Below are positions 1-8,996 of a DNA stretch of 35,331 bases, one piece after another. How positions within the stretch are numbered: position 1 is the first letter of the stretch; every line of letters begins with the position of its first letter. A model generated the notes under the pieces. The model did no database searches. It was not told the DNA's origin and worked only from the letters and a program-made list of their open reading frames with translations. Position numbers and translations under genes: made by a program. Source of the stretch: Flavobacteriaceae bacterium (GTDB lineage: Bacteria > Bacteroidota > Bacteroidia > Flavobacteriales > Flavobacteriaceae); contig NZMG01000050.1 of assembly GCA_002694465.1 (NCBI GenBank), forward strand, positions 1 to 35,331. The letters run 5' to 3'.

Positions 1-621
1 AGCCATGGAGCCTAACCCTTCAGCTTGTCCGCCAGCAAATGCTACAGATCCATATCCGTTGGCAAATCCACCAGCGGAAAAGCTATAATCTCCTGCGGCA
101 TTAGAAAATAAACCTAAGGATACTGAATATTCACCCGAAGCCGTTGTTTGACTTCCTAATGCTATGGAACCAGTACCGACGTTTAGATCATCCCACTCAG
201 TCCCAGATGCTTCCCCAGCCCTAAAAGCTGCTTTACTTTTGTCAAACCAAAATTTTGAATCAGATCCAGATAGTGTTGTAGCTCCAAAAACAAAATCATC
301 TCCCCCAACATTGGTCGTGTTTTGCACAACTCCTCCAATACTTTGAAATTCCCCAGAACCTGCCGTTGTAGGAATATTTATCCACGAGCTTCCATTATAA
401 AACCAAAATCCTGCCGTATTATTAGTTTGATAAACTAACAGACCCGTAGCTGGTGAGGCAATGTTTGTGCGGTCGGTTTCAGTCATTCGTGGAATTAAAA
501 TTCCTGCACTAGAGCTTGTAATATCAAGTAACGATGAAGCATCGGGAGTAGTTGTTCCAATTCCAACTTGAGAAAAACCTATGGTTGAAATAAATACTAA
601 AAGATATGCTACTTTTTTCAT
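1..621 (-). CDS. Secreted surface protein with YadA-head-like repeats (3' end outside the window)
   Basis: The frame is open from an ATG at 621 to the left edge (207 codons, no stop), so the C-terminus is missing. Residues 1-18 are a signal peptide ending GFSQ. The mature start VGIGTTTPDASSLLDI, then IPRMTETDR, ATGLLVYQT and GFWFYNGSSWI, is the N-terminal block shared by many Bacteroidota tail-fibre-domain or collagen-like surface proteins. From about residue 155 there are short G-S-x-A-x-G/A repeats (GSIALGSQTTASGEYSVSLG, then similar units), resembling the beta-roll heads of trimeric YadA adhesins. The missing part may carry an intramolecular chaperone (S74) or sorting domain; this is inference. 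It lies downstream of the 694-1314 gene in the same direction with a 72-bp gap and lacks the ECF-type promoter seen upstream of the neighbouring genes. Confidence 0.8.
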   Translation of the reverse strand, partial: MKKVAYLLVFISTIGFSQVGIGTTTPDASSLLDITSSSAGILIPRMTETDRTNIASPATGLLVYQTNNTAGFWFYNGSSWINIPTTAGSGEFQSIGGVVQNTTNVGGDDFVFGATTLSGSDSKFWFDKSKAAFRAGEASGTEWDDLNVGTGSIALGSQTTASGEYSVSLGLFSNAAGDYSFSAGGFANGYGSVAFAGGQAEGLGSMA

Positions 622-693
622 AATAATTAGTTTAAAGAAGCATAAGTAGGTTAAGTGATTTTAGGCATATTGATTTTGGGCAAAAAAAGGCGA

Positions 694-1314
694 CTATTTT
701 TTAAGTAATGAAACACCACTCCATGCACCTCCAATCACTATTAGAAATATTCCTGTATAACGCAAATAGTTGCCACCAGAAGAAGAAGGGCCTTCCATTT
801 TAAATTCAAAAACCGATTCGCTAAAAGCATCCTTGTCCACCTTGATGTCCTTTGCGGCTTTAGGGAATTCTACTAAAAATGTTTGCTGTATCATTCCGCC
901 TAATTCTGGAGGACTACTCACAAGCATATATTTATGATCAGTTAATTCAGTGACATTGGCATTTTTTTGATCGGTTTCTAAAGACCATTTTCCACGCTTG
1001 TCTATTTTACAAACCCCATAGGCATTAAGACTTAAGGAGAAAGAACGGTTCATATCATCTTTATCCAGTTTAAAATCGTCTAAAAAATAGGCAGGCATAC
1101 TTCTTTCTATTTCTCTCTTTAAGGCAGCAGGATTGTTTCCTAAACTGGAAGTCCAATTTTGCCATTCCTGCGCATTCATAGTCATCGACACGGTAATTTT
1201 TGCATTGCCTATGGAATCGATTTTCATTTCAATTTTTTGTTGGGTTTGTTGTGCGATACTACTTCCAAAGAAGATTAAAAGCCCTACAATAAGTATATTT
1301 TTAAGTGTTTTCAT
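694..1314 (-). CDS. Secreted protein with C-terminal membrane anchor, unknown function
   Basis: A 206-residue protein I do not recognise. Residues 1-22 form a signal peptide (MKTLKNILIVGLLIFFGSSIAQ). A soluble, probably beta-rich region of about 155 residues follows, and a single hydrophobic helix near residues 183-203 ends in LLKK. Most of the protein should therefore face the periplasm, anchored at its C-terminus, as in the CHAT protein encoded upstream. It starts only 11 bp after the stop of the transglutaminase-like gene, so the two very likely share a transcript and the ECF-type promoter at 2993-3019. It has no recognisable catalytic motif. A partner or inhibitor role for the transglutaminase-like protein is inference from gene order only. 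Confidence 0.75.
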   Translation of the reverse strand: MKTLKNILIVGLLIFFGSSIAQQTQQKIEMKIDSIGNAKITVSMTMNAQEWQNWTSSLGNNPAALKREIERSMPAYFLDDFKLDKDDMNRSFSLSLNAYGVCKIDKRGKWSLETDQKNANVTELTDHKYMLVSSPPELGGMIQQTFLVEFPKAAKDIKVDKDAFSESVFEFKMEGPSSSGGNYLRYTGIFLIVIGGAWSGVSLLKK

Positions 1315-1325
1315 AATGGTTGATT

Positions 1326-2954
1326 TTATCGAATGCTTTTAAAAATTTGATTGATGACAGATGAATTTTGATTGTAGAGGTAGTCGTAGCTACCTACGGC
1401 TACAAATCTCATTCCGTTGGGGCCTCTTACTGTTTTCCCAACCCAGTTAAGCGTTCCGTTTTGAGAATAGGTTTGCCCAACAATTTGGTTTCCGTTTATT
1501 TGATACTGAAGTTCACTTCCGTAGTAGGATAACCCTGTAGCAACTGTTTGTAGCGCTACCTGAGCACTTGATGTTTGAACATCAAAAACTGAAACTACCA
1601 CTTCTTGGGAAGGGGATACCACCTGAGCTGTTAAAATGGGTAGGTCGGGGTAGGGATACTGATAGGTTTGCCATCCTCTTGGGATTGAAAATGATAAACC
1701 ACTACTTGCAGAACCTCCCGAATTAGTTGAATTATTAGAGGCATTACCACCGCCACTGTTCTGAGCGATGGCATTGTTAGACATATTTAATTTAGAACTC
1801 CAGTTTGCAACAATGTCATCTACTTTTTTTCTTAAAAAATCATCGTCTTTTAAATTCATTGGGGTAGCCCCATCAAGATTTACAGCGTGAATATCTACCA
1901 AGGTGTATCTTGGATCCCCTTGTTGTGCATATTGCATAAACTCACCTAATTGTTTCATCCCTTTTTCAAAGGCTTGTTCTACAGACATAGAGCCTCCCAA
2001 GCCTTCGCCACCAATTCCAGTTGCTTCGAGGGCATAAAACTGTCCATTTAGTTTAAATCCAGGATATGCGTGACCTGGTACCAGAAAAATAATAGGGTCT
2101 AATCCTGCATTGGAAAGAACACTCGCGTATAGTAGACTAAGTTCTAAGCAAAGGCCTGTATTTCCTGTAATAACTTCACGTGGAAGACGATTATGTTGTG
2201 ATAATTGTGAAACATCCTGAAGGGATTCTGGAATACCCTTAGTCCCGCTATAGACCATTCCAGATTGCATGGTCGCTTGATAAATTCCAGCTAAAAACCG
2301 CACGGCTTCCTTTGGATCTTTGGTAACACCTGCTGCTTCTCCTTTTAATATTTTTTCCTGAATATTTTGTGTGTAATATTTTACAATAGGATCGTTAGGT
2401 GTTACAAAACAAGCCAAGAGCGCATCATTGTTATAAACATCTCCCCATCCAGCGATTTCTTCCGAAGGAATATTAGTGAACATATACTCGTTGCGATTAG
2501 AAATTCTAAAGGAAAAGTCTTCTTCCACAATGTCGTCCTCTTCAGCACCGTCCCAACTGATTTCGATTTCAGCTTTTTCGGTAGATTCGGCTGTTTTTTC
2601 GGCTATGTCTTCTTTAAATTTAGGGTAACAAAGAACCGAAGCTGTTTGTCCTTGGTACATTTCACCAATAACATCCAACTCAGTCCAATCAATGTAGCCT
2701 GGAATTCGATATCTCACGGTGACATCTTCTAAAGCTATATTGGTGTTGTTCGTGATTTTGGTTTTAAACAGAAAATACTTTCCGTTAAGGGCATCGGGGT
2801 TGGCGTACACATTGTGTGCTGCGGGCATAATAGTTGAGGTTTTAACAATTTCTACATCCAGTTCGCCAGAGGTACTTCCCCCAGAAATAAAACTGAAAGC
2901 TGTTAAAGCAACCCCTACTAATAAAAGTAATAATGGAATGGCTAGTTTTTTCAT
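1326..2954 (-). CDS. Exported transglutaminase-fold protein with C-terminal PsbP/DcrB-like domain
   Basis: The start is ATG at 2954 (542 aa), giving a signal sequence MKKLAIPLLLLLVGVALTAF. A longer frame exists to 3020 but would begin inside the predicted promoter. Residues 30-160 look like a beta-sandwich. Residues 260-315 hold a transglutaminase-like triad: Cys269 in NTGLCLELSLLYASVL, His295 in PGHAYPGF, and Glu310 in FYALEATG where the family usually has Asp. A low-complexity Asn/Gly/Ser linker (about 400-430) leads to a C-terminal domain (about 430-542, starting GLSFSIPRGW) of the PsbP/DcrB-like type. Transglutaminase-fold proteins can crosslink, hydrolyse peptide bonds or be inactive; which applies here is unknown. 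It is first in a two-gene unit with 694-1314, behind the shared ECF-type promoter. Confidence 0.78.
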   Translation of the reverse strand: MKKLAIPLLLLLVGVALTAFSFISGGSTSGELDVEIVKTSTIMPAAHNVYANPDALNGKYFLFKTKITNNTNIALEDVTVRYRIPGYIDWTELDVIGEMYQGQTASVLCYPKFKEDIAEKTAESTEKAEIEISWDGAEEDDIVEEDFSFRISNRNEYMFTNIPSEEIAGWGDVYNNDALLACFVTPNDPIVKYYTQNIQEKILKGEAAGVTKDPKEAVRFLAGIYQATMQSGMVYSGTKGIPESLQDVSQLSQHNRLPREVITGNTGLCLELSLLYASVLSNAGLDPIIFLVPGHAYPGFKLNGQFYALEATGIGGEGLGGSMSVEQAFEKGMKQLGEFMQYAQQGDPRYTLVDIHAVNLDGATPMNLKDDDFLRKKVDDIVANWSSKLNMSNNAIAQNSGGGNASNNSTNSGGSASSGLSFSIPRGWQTYQYPYPDLPILTAQVVSPSQEVVVSVFDVQTSSAQVALQTVATGLSYYGSELQYQINGNQIVGQTYSQNGTLNWVGKTVRGPNGMRFVAVGSYDYLYNQNSSVINQIFKSIR

Positions 2955-2992
2955 AATTGAAATAGTTAGAGTGAATACATGCTTTACTATTT

Positions 2993-3019
2993 CATCGGAA
3001 AAAAAGGAGAATGTCATCA
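2993..3019 (-). promoter_or_regulatory. ECF-sigma promoter copy 1 (transglutaminase-like unit)
   Basis: On the minus strand TGATGACATT (3019-3010) is followed after exactly 12 nt by CGATG (2997-2993). The same pair with the same spacing occurs upstream of the subtilase and sigma genes. The -10 element ends 38 nt before the ATG at 2954, which supports that start over the upstream in-frame ATG at 3020. Confidence 0.75.
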
Positions 3020-3020
3020 C

Positions 3021-3059
3021 AATAAATAAAAAAAGCTGTCACGCGTAATGACAGCTTTT
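3021..3059 (-). terminator. Rho-independent terminator after the subtilase gene
   Basis: A perfect 11-bp inverted repeat (3031-3041 and 3049-3059, AAAAGCTGTCA with its complement) has a 7-nt loop. Read on the minus strand it runs into a T-rich tract (3030-3021). It lies 22 bp past the subtilase stop and directly before the next ECF-type promoter, so it separates the two units. Confidence 0.85.
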
Positions 3060-3080
3060 AAGAATGGTAAGAGTTTTTGG

Positions 3081-4952
3081 TTAGTTTTTAATAACTTTTA
3101 TAGTTTTTTGAAGGTTGGTTTCTTCGTTTATTACTTTCAGAAAATATAGACCTGAGGCTCCGTCAATGCGATAATTAATAGAATTGGTAGATTCATAATA
3201 GGTAGTTTGAAGGACTTGGCCAAGGGTATTATTGAGTTCTACTTTTATCTTTGAAATAGCATTGGGAATGACAATGGTAAATTCCCCATTTGAAGGATTC
3301 GGGAAAATTGTTGCTTCTAGTGAATTGTTTTCAGAAACTCCTAAACTTGCATACGCTGCGTTTATGGCGGCAAGTGCATCTAACTTTCCATACCCCCAAG
3401 TATCATTGGGAACAGTACCTGTATTTGCGTCTTGTCTGGAAGTATCGTGAAGGATGTTTTTAATTTGTTGTGGGGTTAAATCAGGATTCACCTCGAGCAT
3501 TAAAGCAATCACTCCCATAGATAAGGGAGCTGCAGCGCTCACTGCATTTTGAATTCCATATAATCCATTACTATTTTGAAGCACATTAAACGAAAAACTC
3601 TCATAGTAGGTGTTATCTGCATAGGCGGCGTGACATACCTCCCCTGGAGCTACAAAATCAATTCCTAATCTACCGTCTTGAGTTGGACTTGAACTTGAGC
3701 CAATCCAAAGTTCACCCGCTTCTCCTTGTCCAGTAATATCCCTAGGAATACCATTAATGTCAATCCATTCATTTTGAACTACATAATCTCCTGGAGTAAT
3801 AACCAAATTTGAACTTGCATAATCATTAATACTATAACCAGAAGTTACGAAGGTTAAAAACTTATTGTTGTTGTAATATGTAGAGGGGTTAAGGGTTGCA
3901 TGAAATCCGCCGTTATTTATTTGAGTACCTTCAAGAATTACTTTATACGTACCTGTAGCGCCACTAATATCTATCATTAATTCTCTCCTGTTAGAAGTGG
4001 CTTGCCAGAATTCAACATTAGCACCGCGATGATAGATTTGTATATCTCCTAAGTTTTGATCTGCCGAAGCATTTGGTCCATTGGGAGCCGTGAATGGACC
4101 GTGAACTGTATTGTTTGGGCGCTCGATACTTACCGTAAAGCGATCGTCTTCACTGTACCATAAGTCGAATCTCACATTCCCAGTTTCACCTTTTTGTATC
4201 TCTATCTCAATAGTTTGTGAAGAAGAAATAGTTCCAGAAGCGTGATTATCATTTCCACCATCATCACCTACACCACATAAAAAAGGAGTCCCTGTATTGG
4301 TTACAAAATCATCAATCGCTCTTGCAATATTGCTGGTTCCATCAGTTGGACCACCAATTGAACCTATGTTCATTAAAGTCACTGCAGGTAAGCCAAGTTC
4401 TGCGATTTTGTCTTCAGCAAATTGCATGGCAACAGGTAAATAGGAAGGGTCAAAAAAGCCACTTTGTCCTGGTTCGCTACCAAAAGCAGGAAAAGGGTCG
4501 TGTGTTATTTTAATGCTAATAATTGTTGCCTTAGGAGCTACTCCTTGAAATTCTAAACCAGCAGTCCCACTTCCATTTCCAGCTGCAATTCCTGTTGTTG
4601 CCGTACCGTGCCCATATCTATCTGTAGATAAAGGGGGGTCGTTATTATCAAGTGCAGCATCTATTTGGGCTTGTGTAAAAATAGTGCCTATACCATAGGG
4701 GTTGCTTCCTGCTCCAGTTGGATCCAACATATCGTAGATATATGCAATTCGGGTATTGCCGTTTTCATCTATAAAATCTGGGTGTCGGTAATCTATTCCT
4801 CTATCTAAAATGACAACTAATACTCCTTCTCCGGAAAGATTGTACTGACTATAAACTTCATCGAGATTTACTTCTTCTCTGGGAGGAATGCCCTGACCCA
4901 AAAAAGGGATTGATAATAGAAATGCAAAACATACAATTAGAATTTTTTTCAT
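3081..4952 (-). CDS. T9SS-exported subtilisin-like (S8) serine protease
   Basis: A 623-residue protein with signal peptide (1-19, ending FLGQ). The S8 triad is Asp50 (VVILDRGID), His115 (GHGTATTG) and Ser472 (AVSAAAPLSMG; the usual GTSMAAP is altered before and after the Ser). The oxyanion position, normally Asn in AAGNxG, reads GVGDDGG with Asp230. Residues 245-430 are a large beta-rich insertion, resembling the jelly-roll inserts of Csp-type subtilases. Residues 548-623 (IFPNPSNGEF, then LYFLKV and a lysine-rich end) are a T9SS type A sorting domain, so the protein should cross the outer membrane. It lacks an obvious long propeptide. It has its own ECF-type promoter (4986-5012) and a terminator (3021-3059). 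With a non-standard oxyanion residue, activity is likely but not certain. Confidence 0.9.
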   Translation of the reverse strand: MKKILIVCFAFLLSIPFLGQGIPPREEVNLDEVYSQYNLSGEGVLVVILDRGIDYRHPDFIDENGNTRIAYIYDMLDPTGAGSNPYGIGTIFTQAQIDAALDNNDPPLSTDRYGHGTATTGIAAGNGSGTAGLEFQGVAPKATIISIKITHDPFPAFGSEPGQSGFFDPSYLPVAMQFAEDKIAELGLPAVTLMNIGSIGGPTDGTSNIARAIDDFVTNTGTPFLCGVGDDGGNDNHASGTISSSQTIEIEIQKGETGNVRFDLWYSEDDRFTVSIERPNNTVHGPFTAPNGPNASADQNLGDIQIYHRGANVEFWQATSNRRELMIDISGATGTYKVILEGTQINNGGFHATLNPSTYYNNNKFLTFVTSGYSINDYASSNLVITPGDYVVQNEWIDINGIPRDITGQGEAGELWIGSSSSPTQDGRLGIDFVAPGEVCHAAYADNTYYESFSFNVLQNSNGLYGIQNAVSAAAPLSMGVIALMLEVNPDLTPQQIKNILHDTSRQDANTGTVPNDTWGYGKLDALAAINAAYASLGVSENNSLEATIFPNPSNGEFTIVIPNAISKIKVELNNTLGQVLQTTYYESTNSINYRIDGASGLYFLKVINEETNLQKTIKVIKN

Positions 4953-4985
4953 GACGATTTAGTTTTATGGTTACTCTTTCGAGTA

Positions 4986-5012
4986 CATCGTAAAACCAAT
5001 AAAATGTCATCA
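4986..5012 (-). promoter_or_regulatory. ECF-sigma promoter copy 2 (subtilase)
   Basis: Minus strand TGATGACATT (5012-5003), 12 nt, CGATG (4990-4986), ending 33 nt before the subtilase ATG. It sits in the 71-bp gap just after the CHAT stop codon, so the protease gene can be transcribed independently of the operon upstream. Confidence 0.78.
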
Positions 5013-5023
5013 AATGGAAGTGG

Positions 5024-8000
5024 CTATTTCTTTTTCTTCAGAAACCAAAACAGTAGTAAAACAAATAATATTGCACCAATTATCCAATATAAAACAGTAA
5101 AAGAGCTTTTAAATTCAATAGGTGCTGTATCGCCAATAAGCACCAATCCGGCCCAATATTGTGGTGAAGCCGTTCTGCCTTTGGCCGATGCAATATAATC
5201 TAGTTTTGCTTTCCGCAATGCCTCGTCTTTGGGTAATCCTTTGGAGAGATAATTGTAGAAACTTTGAATAATTTTTGAGCTGGATTCCTCGTCAATCTCC
5301 CAAAGGCTCGTTAAAATACTTTCACTTCCTGCATAATTAAAAGCATGCGCCAAGGATATCATTCCTTCCCCAGCTTGATAACCCGGTTTTCCTGTTTCGC
5401 AAGCAGTAAGGATGGCAAGATTAGAAGAAAGGTTGTAGTTGTAAATTTCGTAGGTATACAAATAATTGTCATCTAGGTTGGAAGCATCACTATTTTTTGC
5501 AAATACCAAGCGGGAAAGTTCTGGACTTATATTATCACTTTCGGCATGGGTGCCAATATGGATGATCTTGTGCTCTCCGGCTGATGTTTTGAACAATTGT
5601 TTGGAGGCTTCTTCATTTAAAAAAGACGTACCATTAAATTGCCGAGAATATTTTTTAATGACATCCACACTAAAGGGTTGCGGCAATAAATTAAGGTATG
5701 CTTCATCCAAGGCCAAGGAATCTTTTACAACCATTTGGTATTCTTGTTTCATTTTGTCTGAGAACTCTGGCGCAAAAGCCACATAATTAGCATCATAGGT
5801 ATTCACTACATTTTGCTTTGGCTTCATAACCAACATGCTAAATTGATAGCTTATGTTATATTTTGAAAGCAAACTATGGGTAGCCATTTCAGAAAAACTG
5901 GAAATAGGTTGAGGCGTGAGCATTTCAAAACTTAAATTGAAAAGTTCACGATCTGGAACAATCACCATATTTTTGGTTGTAACCTCACCTTCAAAGGGTT
6001 TCCAGAGTGCTTCATACAATAGATGTAAATTAGGCGCTATTTTTTGAACATCAAATTCCTTTGAAGATACCTGCTGAATTAATCCTTTAACATCCTTAAA
6101 ACCAAGCGGGAATAGTTTCCTTTCTGAAGCACTCATAACCAGTGCGTACAGGTTTTCTTCAATAAAAAAGTAACGAATTACAGTGGTTTCTTTGTCGATA
6201 TACTTTTGGATATCGCTTACAGATTCTTCCAACGTGGCATAGTGTAGTTTGTAATATTCTGGATATTGAGTTTTTAGAGTGTCTATAAAATGCTTCCAAG
6301 AATTATTTATTTCAAAAAAGGAGTCAATTGCATTTGTGGTTTCGCCGATTACAATTTTATTCAGGTTATTTTTTAATTGACGTTCACGAGTGACCACCTC
6401 TTGTGGAATTTTGGATAATAATACGTCACTTCTTAGATTAAGTCTGGAGCGAATACGAGAATACATCGAACTTTCGTGAAGTGATAAAACATCATCTAAG
6501 TAGGCTTCATTTTTAGTTTTTTGATATAGGTGAAGTCTAATTTTTTTGGCGAGTTCAAAAAGCTGATTATTTTCTTCGATAAATAAGCTCAAATCTTCAT
6601 AATTCTTTATGGTTGCTTTTCGAGTTTCTAAAATGGATAATCCTTCTTCTACTTTTTCTAGCATAGCCAAAAGTTTTTTGATAGAAGCACTTTTATCTTG
6701 AGCATATTGTGCTGCTACCAAAACATACAATGCTTTTGGCTTTCGGTATTCTATAACGAGGGTGTTTTTATCCCCTAATTGAAAGGATAATGCTTCTTCT
6801 GCATATTGAATTGCTTTATCATATTCATTCAATTTATAGGCTATTTCGGCTAGATTTACGGTGTGATAAAAATCCTGAAGTGTGTTTTTAAAGTCTCCTT
6901 TTTTGGCTTCGTAATAAATTTCCTCGGCAACTTGCATTGCTTTTTCTGGGTAGCCAGATGTTGCATAAAAGTTTGAGACATCTATAAGTTCATCAAAATA
7001 GTCTTTGTTGTATTTTCCTTGTAGTGTAGTTTTATATGCTAAATTTCCTTCGGTATAAAATTTATATGCTTTTTCTGTATCGCCTAAATTTTCATAAACG
7101 GTGGCTAAGGTGGTAAGGGTGGCAGATTTCCAGTAATTTTCAATACCAGGGTTTTCTTCTATAATTTTTAAAGCTTCTTCAAGAAGGATTTTGGCAGCTT
7201 CAAAATCACGGACAGCGGTCTTCGCTTGCGCAAGGATAATACGAGAGATAATCATCCCACTACTATTAGGCTCTAAAAATTTCTTTTTTTCAGCATTAGC
7301 ATAGGTTATTAAAGCTTCAGCTTTTTTAAATTCACCTATGGTGTGATAGTAGCTACCTAAATTTTCAATAGCGGTGGCTCGGTGTCTTTTGGCGCTTAGG
7401 ATTCTAAATTCGTCTGTAGATTTTTCAATATAGGCTTCAAACCCTTTGATGCTTTCTTGAGAAAGTGAAATGGCCTCTTGATTTTCGCCTAAGGCATTTT
7501 TAAGCACACTCAAATTCATTTTAATAAGGGCTGGACGAAATAGCGCATTCATTAAATCACTTTCATCTGCTTTTTCTAATTCGATGAGTGACTTTTTAAA
7601 ATAATAACTCGAACTATCCAATTTTGCTTCCATCCACATCATACCGCCAAGGGCATTGTAAATTTGTTGATAGAATTCTACATCTTTACTATTAATATAA
7701 TCGAGGGTTTTGGCGGCATCGAGATAGTGTTTTTTAGCGAGTTGAAAATCACCAAAATTTTGTGCTTCGTAACCTAACCTATATTTAACATTAGCGAGGT
7801 CTGCTTTTTTGGGATTATTAGATTGTTTTGCAAACTCATAAGCGTTTTCAAAAATAGCATACGTTTTTCGAGGATCTCCAGTCCCGCTATGCAAATACCC
7901 TAAGCGTTGCAATGCTAAAGATATGTATGTGGGGTCATTGCTTTTATTAAGTTCTGCGACAAATTGTTCTGCTTTTTTGTACGCTTTTTGTCTATCACCT

Positions 8001-8242
8001 TTTGCAAGTGCATAACTCCCTACAATCTCGATGTAGCTTATGAGACTATCATAATTTTTTGTACTTCGGAAATGGGTAAGTTTTGTTTCAAGTAATGCTT
8101 GTGCCTCAGTAATGGAATCTGCTTTAATCCATTTTTCAATTTGATAGATACCTTTTTCAGGGTTATCTTGAGAAAATACTGTAAAAGGTTTTAGGCTAAA
8201 ACATACAATGAAAGCTAATAAATATGTTTTCAAGCCTTTCAT
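5024..8242 (-). CDS. Membrane-anchored TPR-CHAT caspase-like protein
   Basis: A 1072-residue protein. Residues 1-25 form a signal peptide (ends TVFSQ). Residues about 30-560 are a run of TPR-like helical pairs, followed by a helical spacer. The CHAT domain occupies about 720-1035, with the caspase-type dyad His899 (HIGTHAES) and Cys948 (LTACETGKPG), and the typical ending SPQYWAGLVLIGD. Residues 1049-1068 are a single transmembrane helix followed by KKKK, so TPRs and CHAT should lie in the periplasm with the lysines in the cytoplasm. CHAT proteins are clan CD cysteine peptidases related to separase and caspases. The gene starts 4 bp after the anti-sigma-like gene and belongs to its operon. 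Substrate unknown. The anti-sigma partner and the exported subtilase are the obvious candidates (inference). Confidence 0.92.
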   Translation of the reverse strand: MKGLKTYLLAFIVCFSLKPFTVFSQDNPEKGIYQIEKWIKADSITEAQALLETKLTHFRSTKNYDSLISYIEIVGSYALAKGDRQKAYKKAEQFVAELNKSNDPTYISLALQRLGYLHSGTGDPRKTYAIFENAYEFAKQSNNPKKADLANVKYRLGYEAQNFGDFQLAKKHYLDAAKTLDYINSKDVEFYQQIYNALGGMMWMEAKLDSSSYYFKKSLIELEKADESDLMNALFRPALIKMNLSVLKNALGENQEAISLSQESIKGFEAYIEKSTDEFRILSAKRHRATAIENLGSYYHTIGEFKKAEALITYANAEKKKFLEPNSSGMIISRIILAQAKTAVRDFEAAKILLEEALKIIEENPGIENYWKSATLTTLATVYENLGDTEKAYKFYTEGNLAYKTTLQGKYNKDYFDELIDVSNFYATSGYPEKAMQVAEEIYYEAKKGDFKNTLQDFYHTVNLAEIAYKLNEYDKAIQYAEEALSFQLGDKNTLVIEYRKPKALYVLVAAQYAQDKSASIKKLLAMLEKVEEGLSILETRKATIKNYEDLSLFIEENNQLFELAKKIRLHLYQKTKNEAYLDDVLSLHESSMYSRIRSRLNLRSDVLLSKIPQEVVTRERQLKNNLNKIVIGETTNAIDSFFEINNSWKHFIDTLKTQYPEYYKLHYATLEESVSDIQKYIDKETTVIRYFFIEENLYALVMSASERKLFPLGFKDVKGLIQQVSSKEFDVQKIAPNLHLLYEALWKPFEGEVTTKNMVIVPDRELFNLSFEMLTPQPISSFSEMATHSLLSKYNISYQFSMLVMKPKQNVVNTYDANYVAFAPEFSDKMKQEYQMVVKDSLALDEAYLNLLPQPFSVDVIKKYSRQFNGTSFLNEEASKQLFKTSAGEHKIIHIGTHAESDNISPELSRLVFAKNSDASNLDDNYLYTYEIYNYNLSSNLAILTACETGKPGYQAGEGMISLAHAFNYAGSESILTSLWEIDEESSSKIIQSFYNYLSKGLPKDEALRKAKLDYIASAKGRTASPQYWAGLVLIGDTAPIEFKSSFTVLYWIIGAILFVLLLFWFLKKKK

Positions 8243-8246
8243 ATGA

Positions 8247-8996
8247 CTACTTTTCCAGAACTTTTAATATTTTTTGAGCCTCTTGTGTATTACTTTTTCT
8301 GAAGTTTTCTTTAGCATCTTTTAGGTTGTCATTTTTTAAATTTGAAAGTCCTAAATAAAAATAGCTATCCTCTAAAAACATGCTTTCCTTTTGGGTGGTC
8401 ACCTTTTCTAAAAAAGGAATGGCTTCTTCTGTATTTCCTTTCGCCAAATATGTAACACCAATAAAGTAATTAAGGGTGTCGTTGTTATTTTTTTGATTGA
8501 GAAGTTGCCTCCATTTTTCTAGGGCTTCATCGTATTCCTTCCGCTTGTAATTTACCATTCCATCATAGAAACTGAATTCATCCGTACTACCCATAGTAGT
8601 AGGTAAACCAGGGTCAACAGAAAAATATTCATTAAATAATAGTTCGTTAGAATTTTTGGGATTGAATACCCAAAAAATACCCAATAAAATTACTGCAGAT
8701 GCAGCAACGGCATAAAAAAGCCTACTGTTGGTCCTATTGTTTTGGGTAATGTTTCGTACTGGAATCTCTTTTGTTTCTTGCGCCATTTGATGGTGAAATT
8801 CTTCCATTTTTTCACGCAGGCTAGCAGTTTCAATACCAGAAAGAAGAATTTTAATGTCTTCTACTTGCTGCCTTAAGGTATTGTTTTCTTCGAGAGACTT
8901 TTCAAACTGAAGTTTTTCCGTAGCATCCATAGTATTGTTGAGATACCGCTCCACAGTTTCCAGTAATTCTTGTGATATTTTAGAATCTTTATTCAT
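8247..8996 (-). CDS. Anti-sigma-factor-like membrane protein with periplasmic TPRs
   Basis: A 249-residue protein. Residues 1-90 are cytoplasmic and helical (VERYLNNTMDATEKLQFEKS), like the N-terminal sigma-binding part of Bacteroidota anti-sigma factors, but without the HxxxCxxC zinc motif. Residues 92-112 are one transmembrane helix. Residues about 142-246 contain two to three TPR-like units (YDEALEKWRQLL, NTEEAIPFLEKV, NLKDAKENFRKS) on the periplasmic side. It overlaps the sigma gene by 8 bp and is followed after 4 bp by the CHAT gene, so the three are translationally linked. The anti-sigma role is inferred from architecture and position. The periplasmic TPR could contact the TPR region of the CHAT protein. 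Confidence 0.82.
   Translation of the reverse strand: MNKDSKISQELLETVERYLNNTMDATEKLQFEKSLEENNTLRQQVEDIKILLSGIETASLREKMEEFHHQMAQETKEIPVRNITQNNRTNSRLFYAVAASAVILLGIFWVFNPKNSNELLFNEYFSVDPGLPTTMGSTDEFSFYDGMVNYKRKEYDEALEKWRQLLNQKNNNDTLNYFIGVTYLAKGNTEEAIPFLEKVTTQKESMFLEDSYFYLGLSNLKNDNLKDAKENFRKSNTQEAQKILKVLEK

Noticed and set aside
1351..1362. Plus-strand TTGATGACAG as a fourth ECF-type -35 element
   Set aside because: It lacks the ATT end, lies in the coding end of the transglutaminase-like gene and has no CGATG 12 nt downstream.
2367..2732. Plus-strand frame of 121 codons
   Set aside because: Antisense shadow of the transglutaminase-like gene, Phe-rich and without motif.
2955..3020. 22-residue extension of the transglutaminase-like protein
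   Set aside because: It would start inside the ECF-type promoter and would bury the signal peptide.
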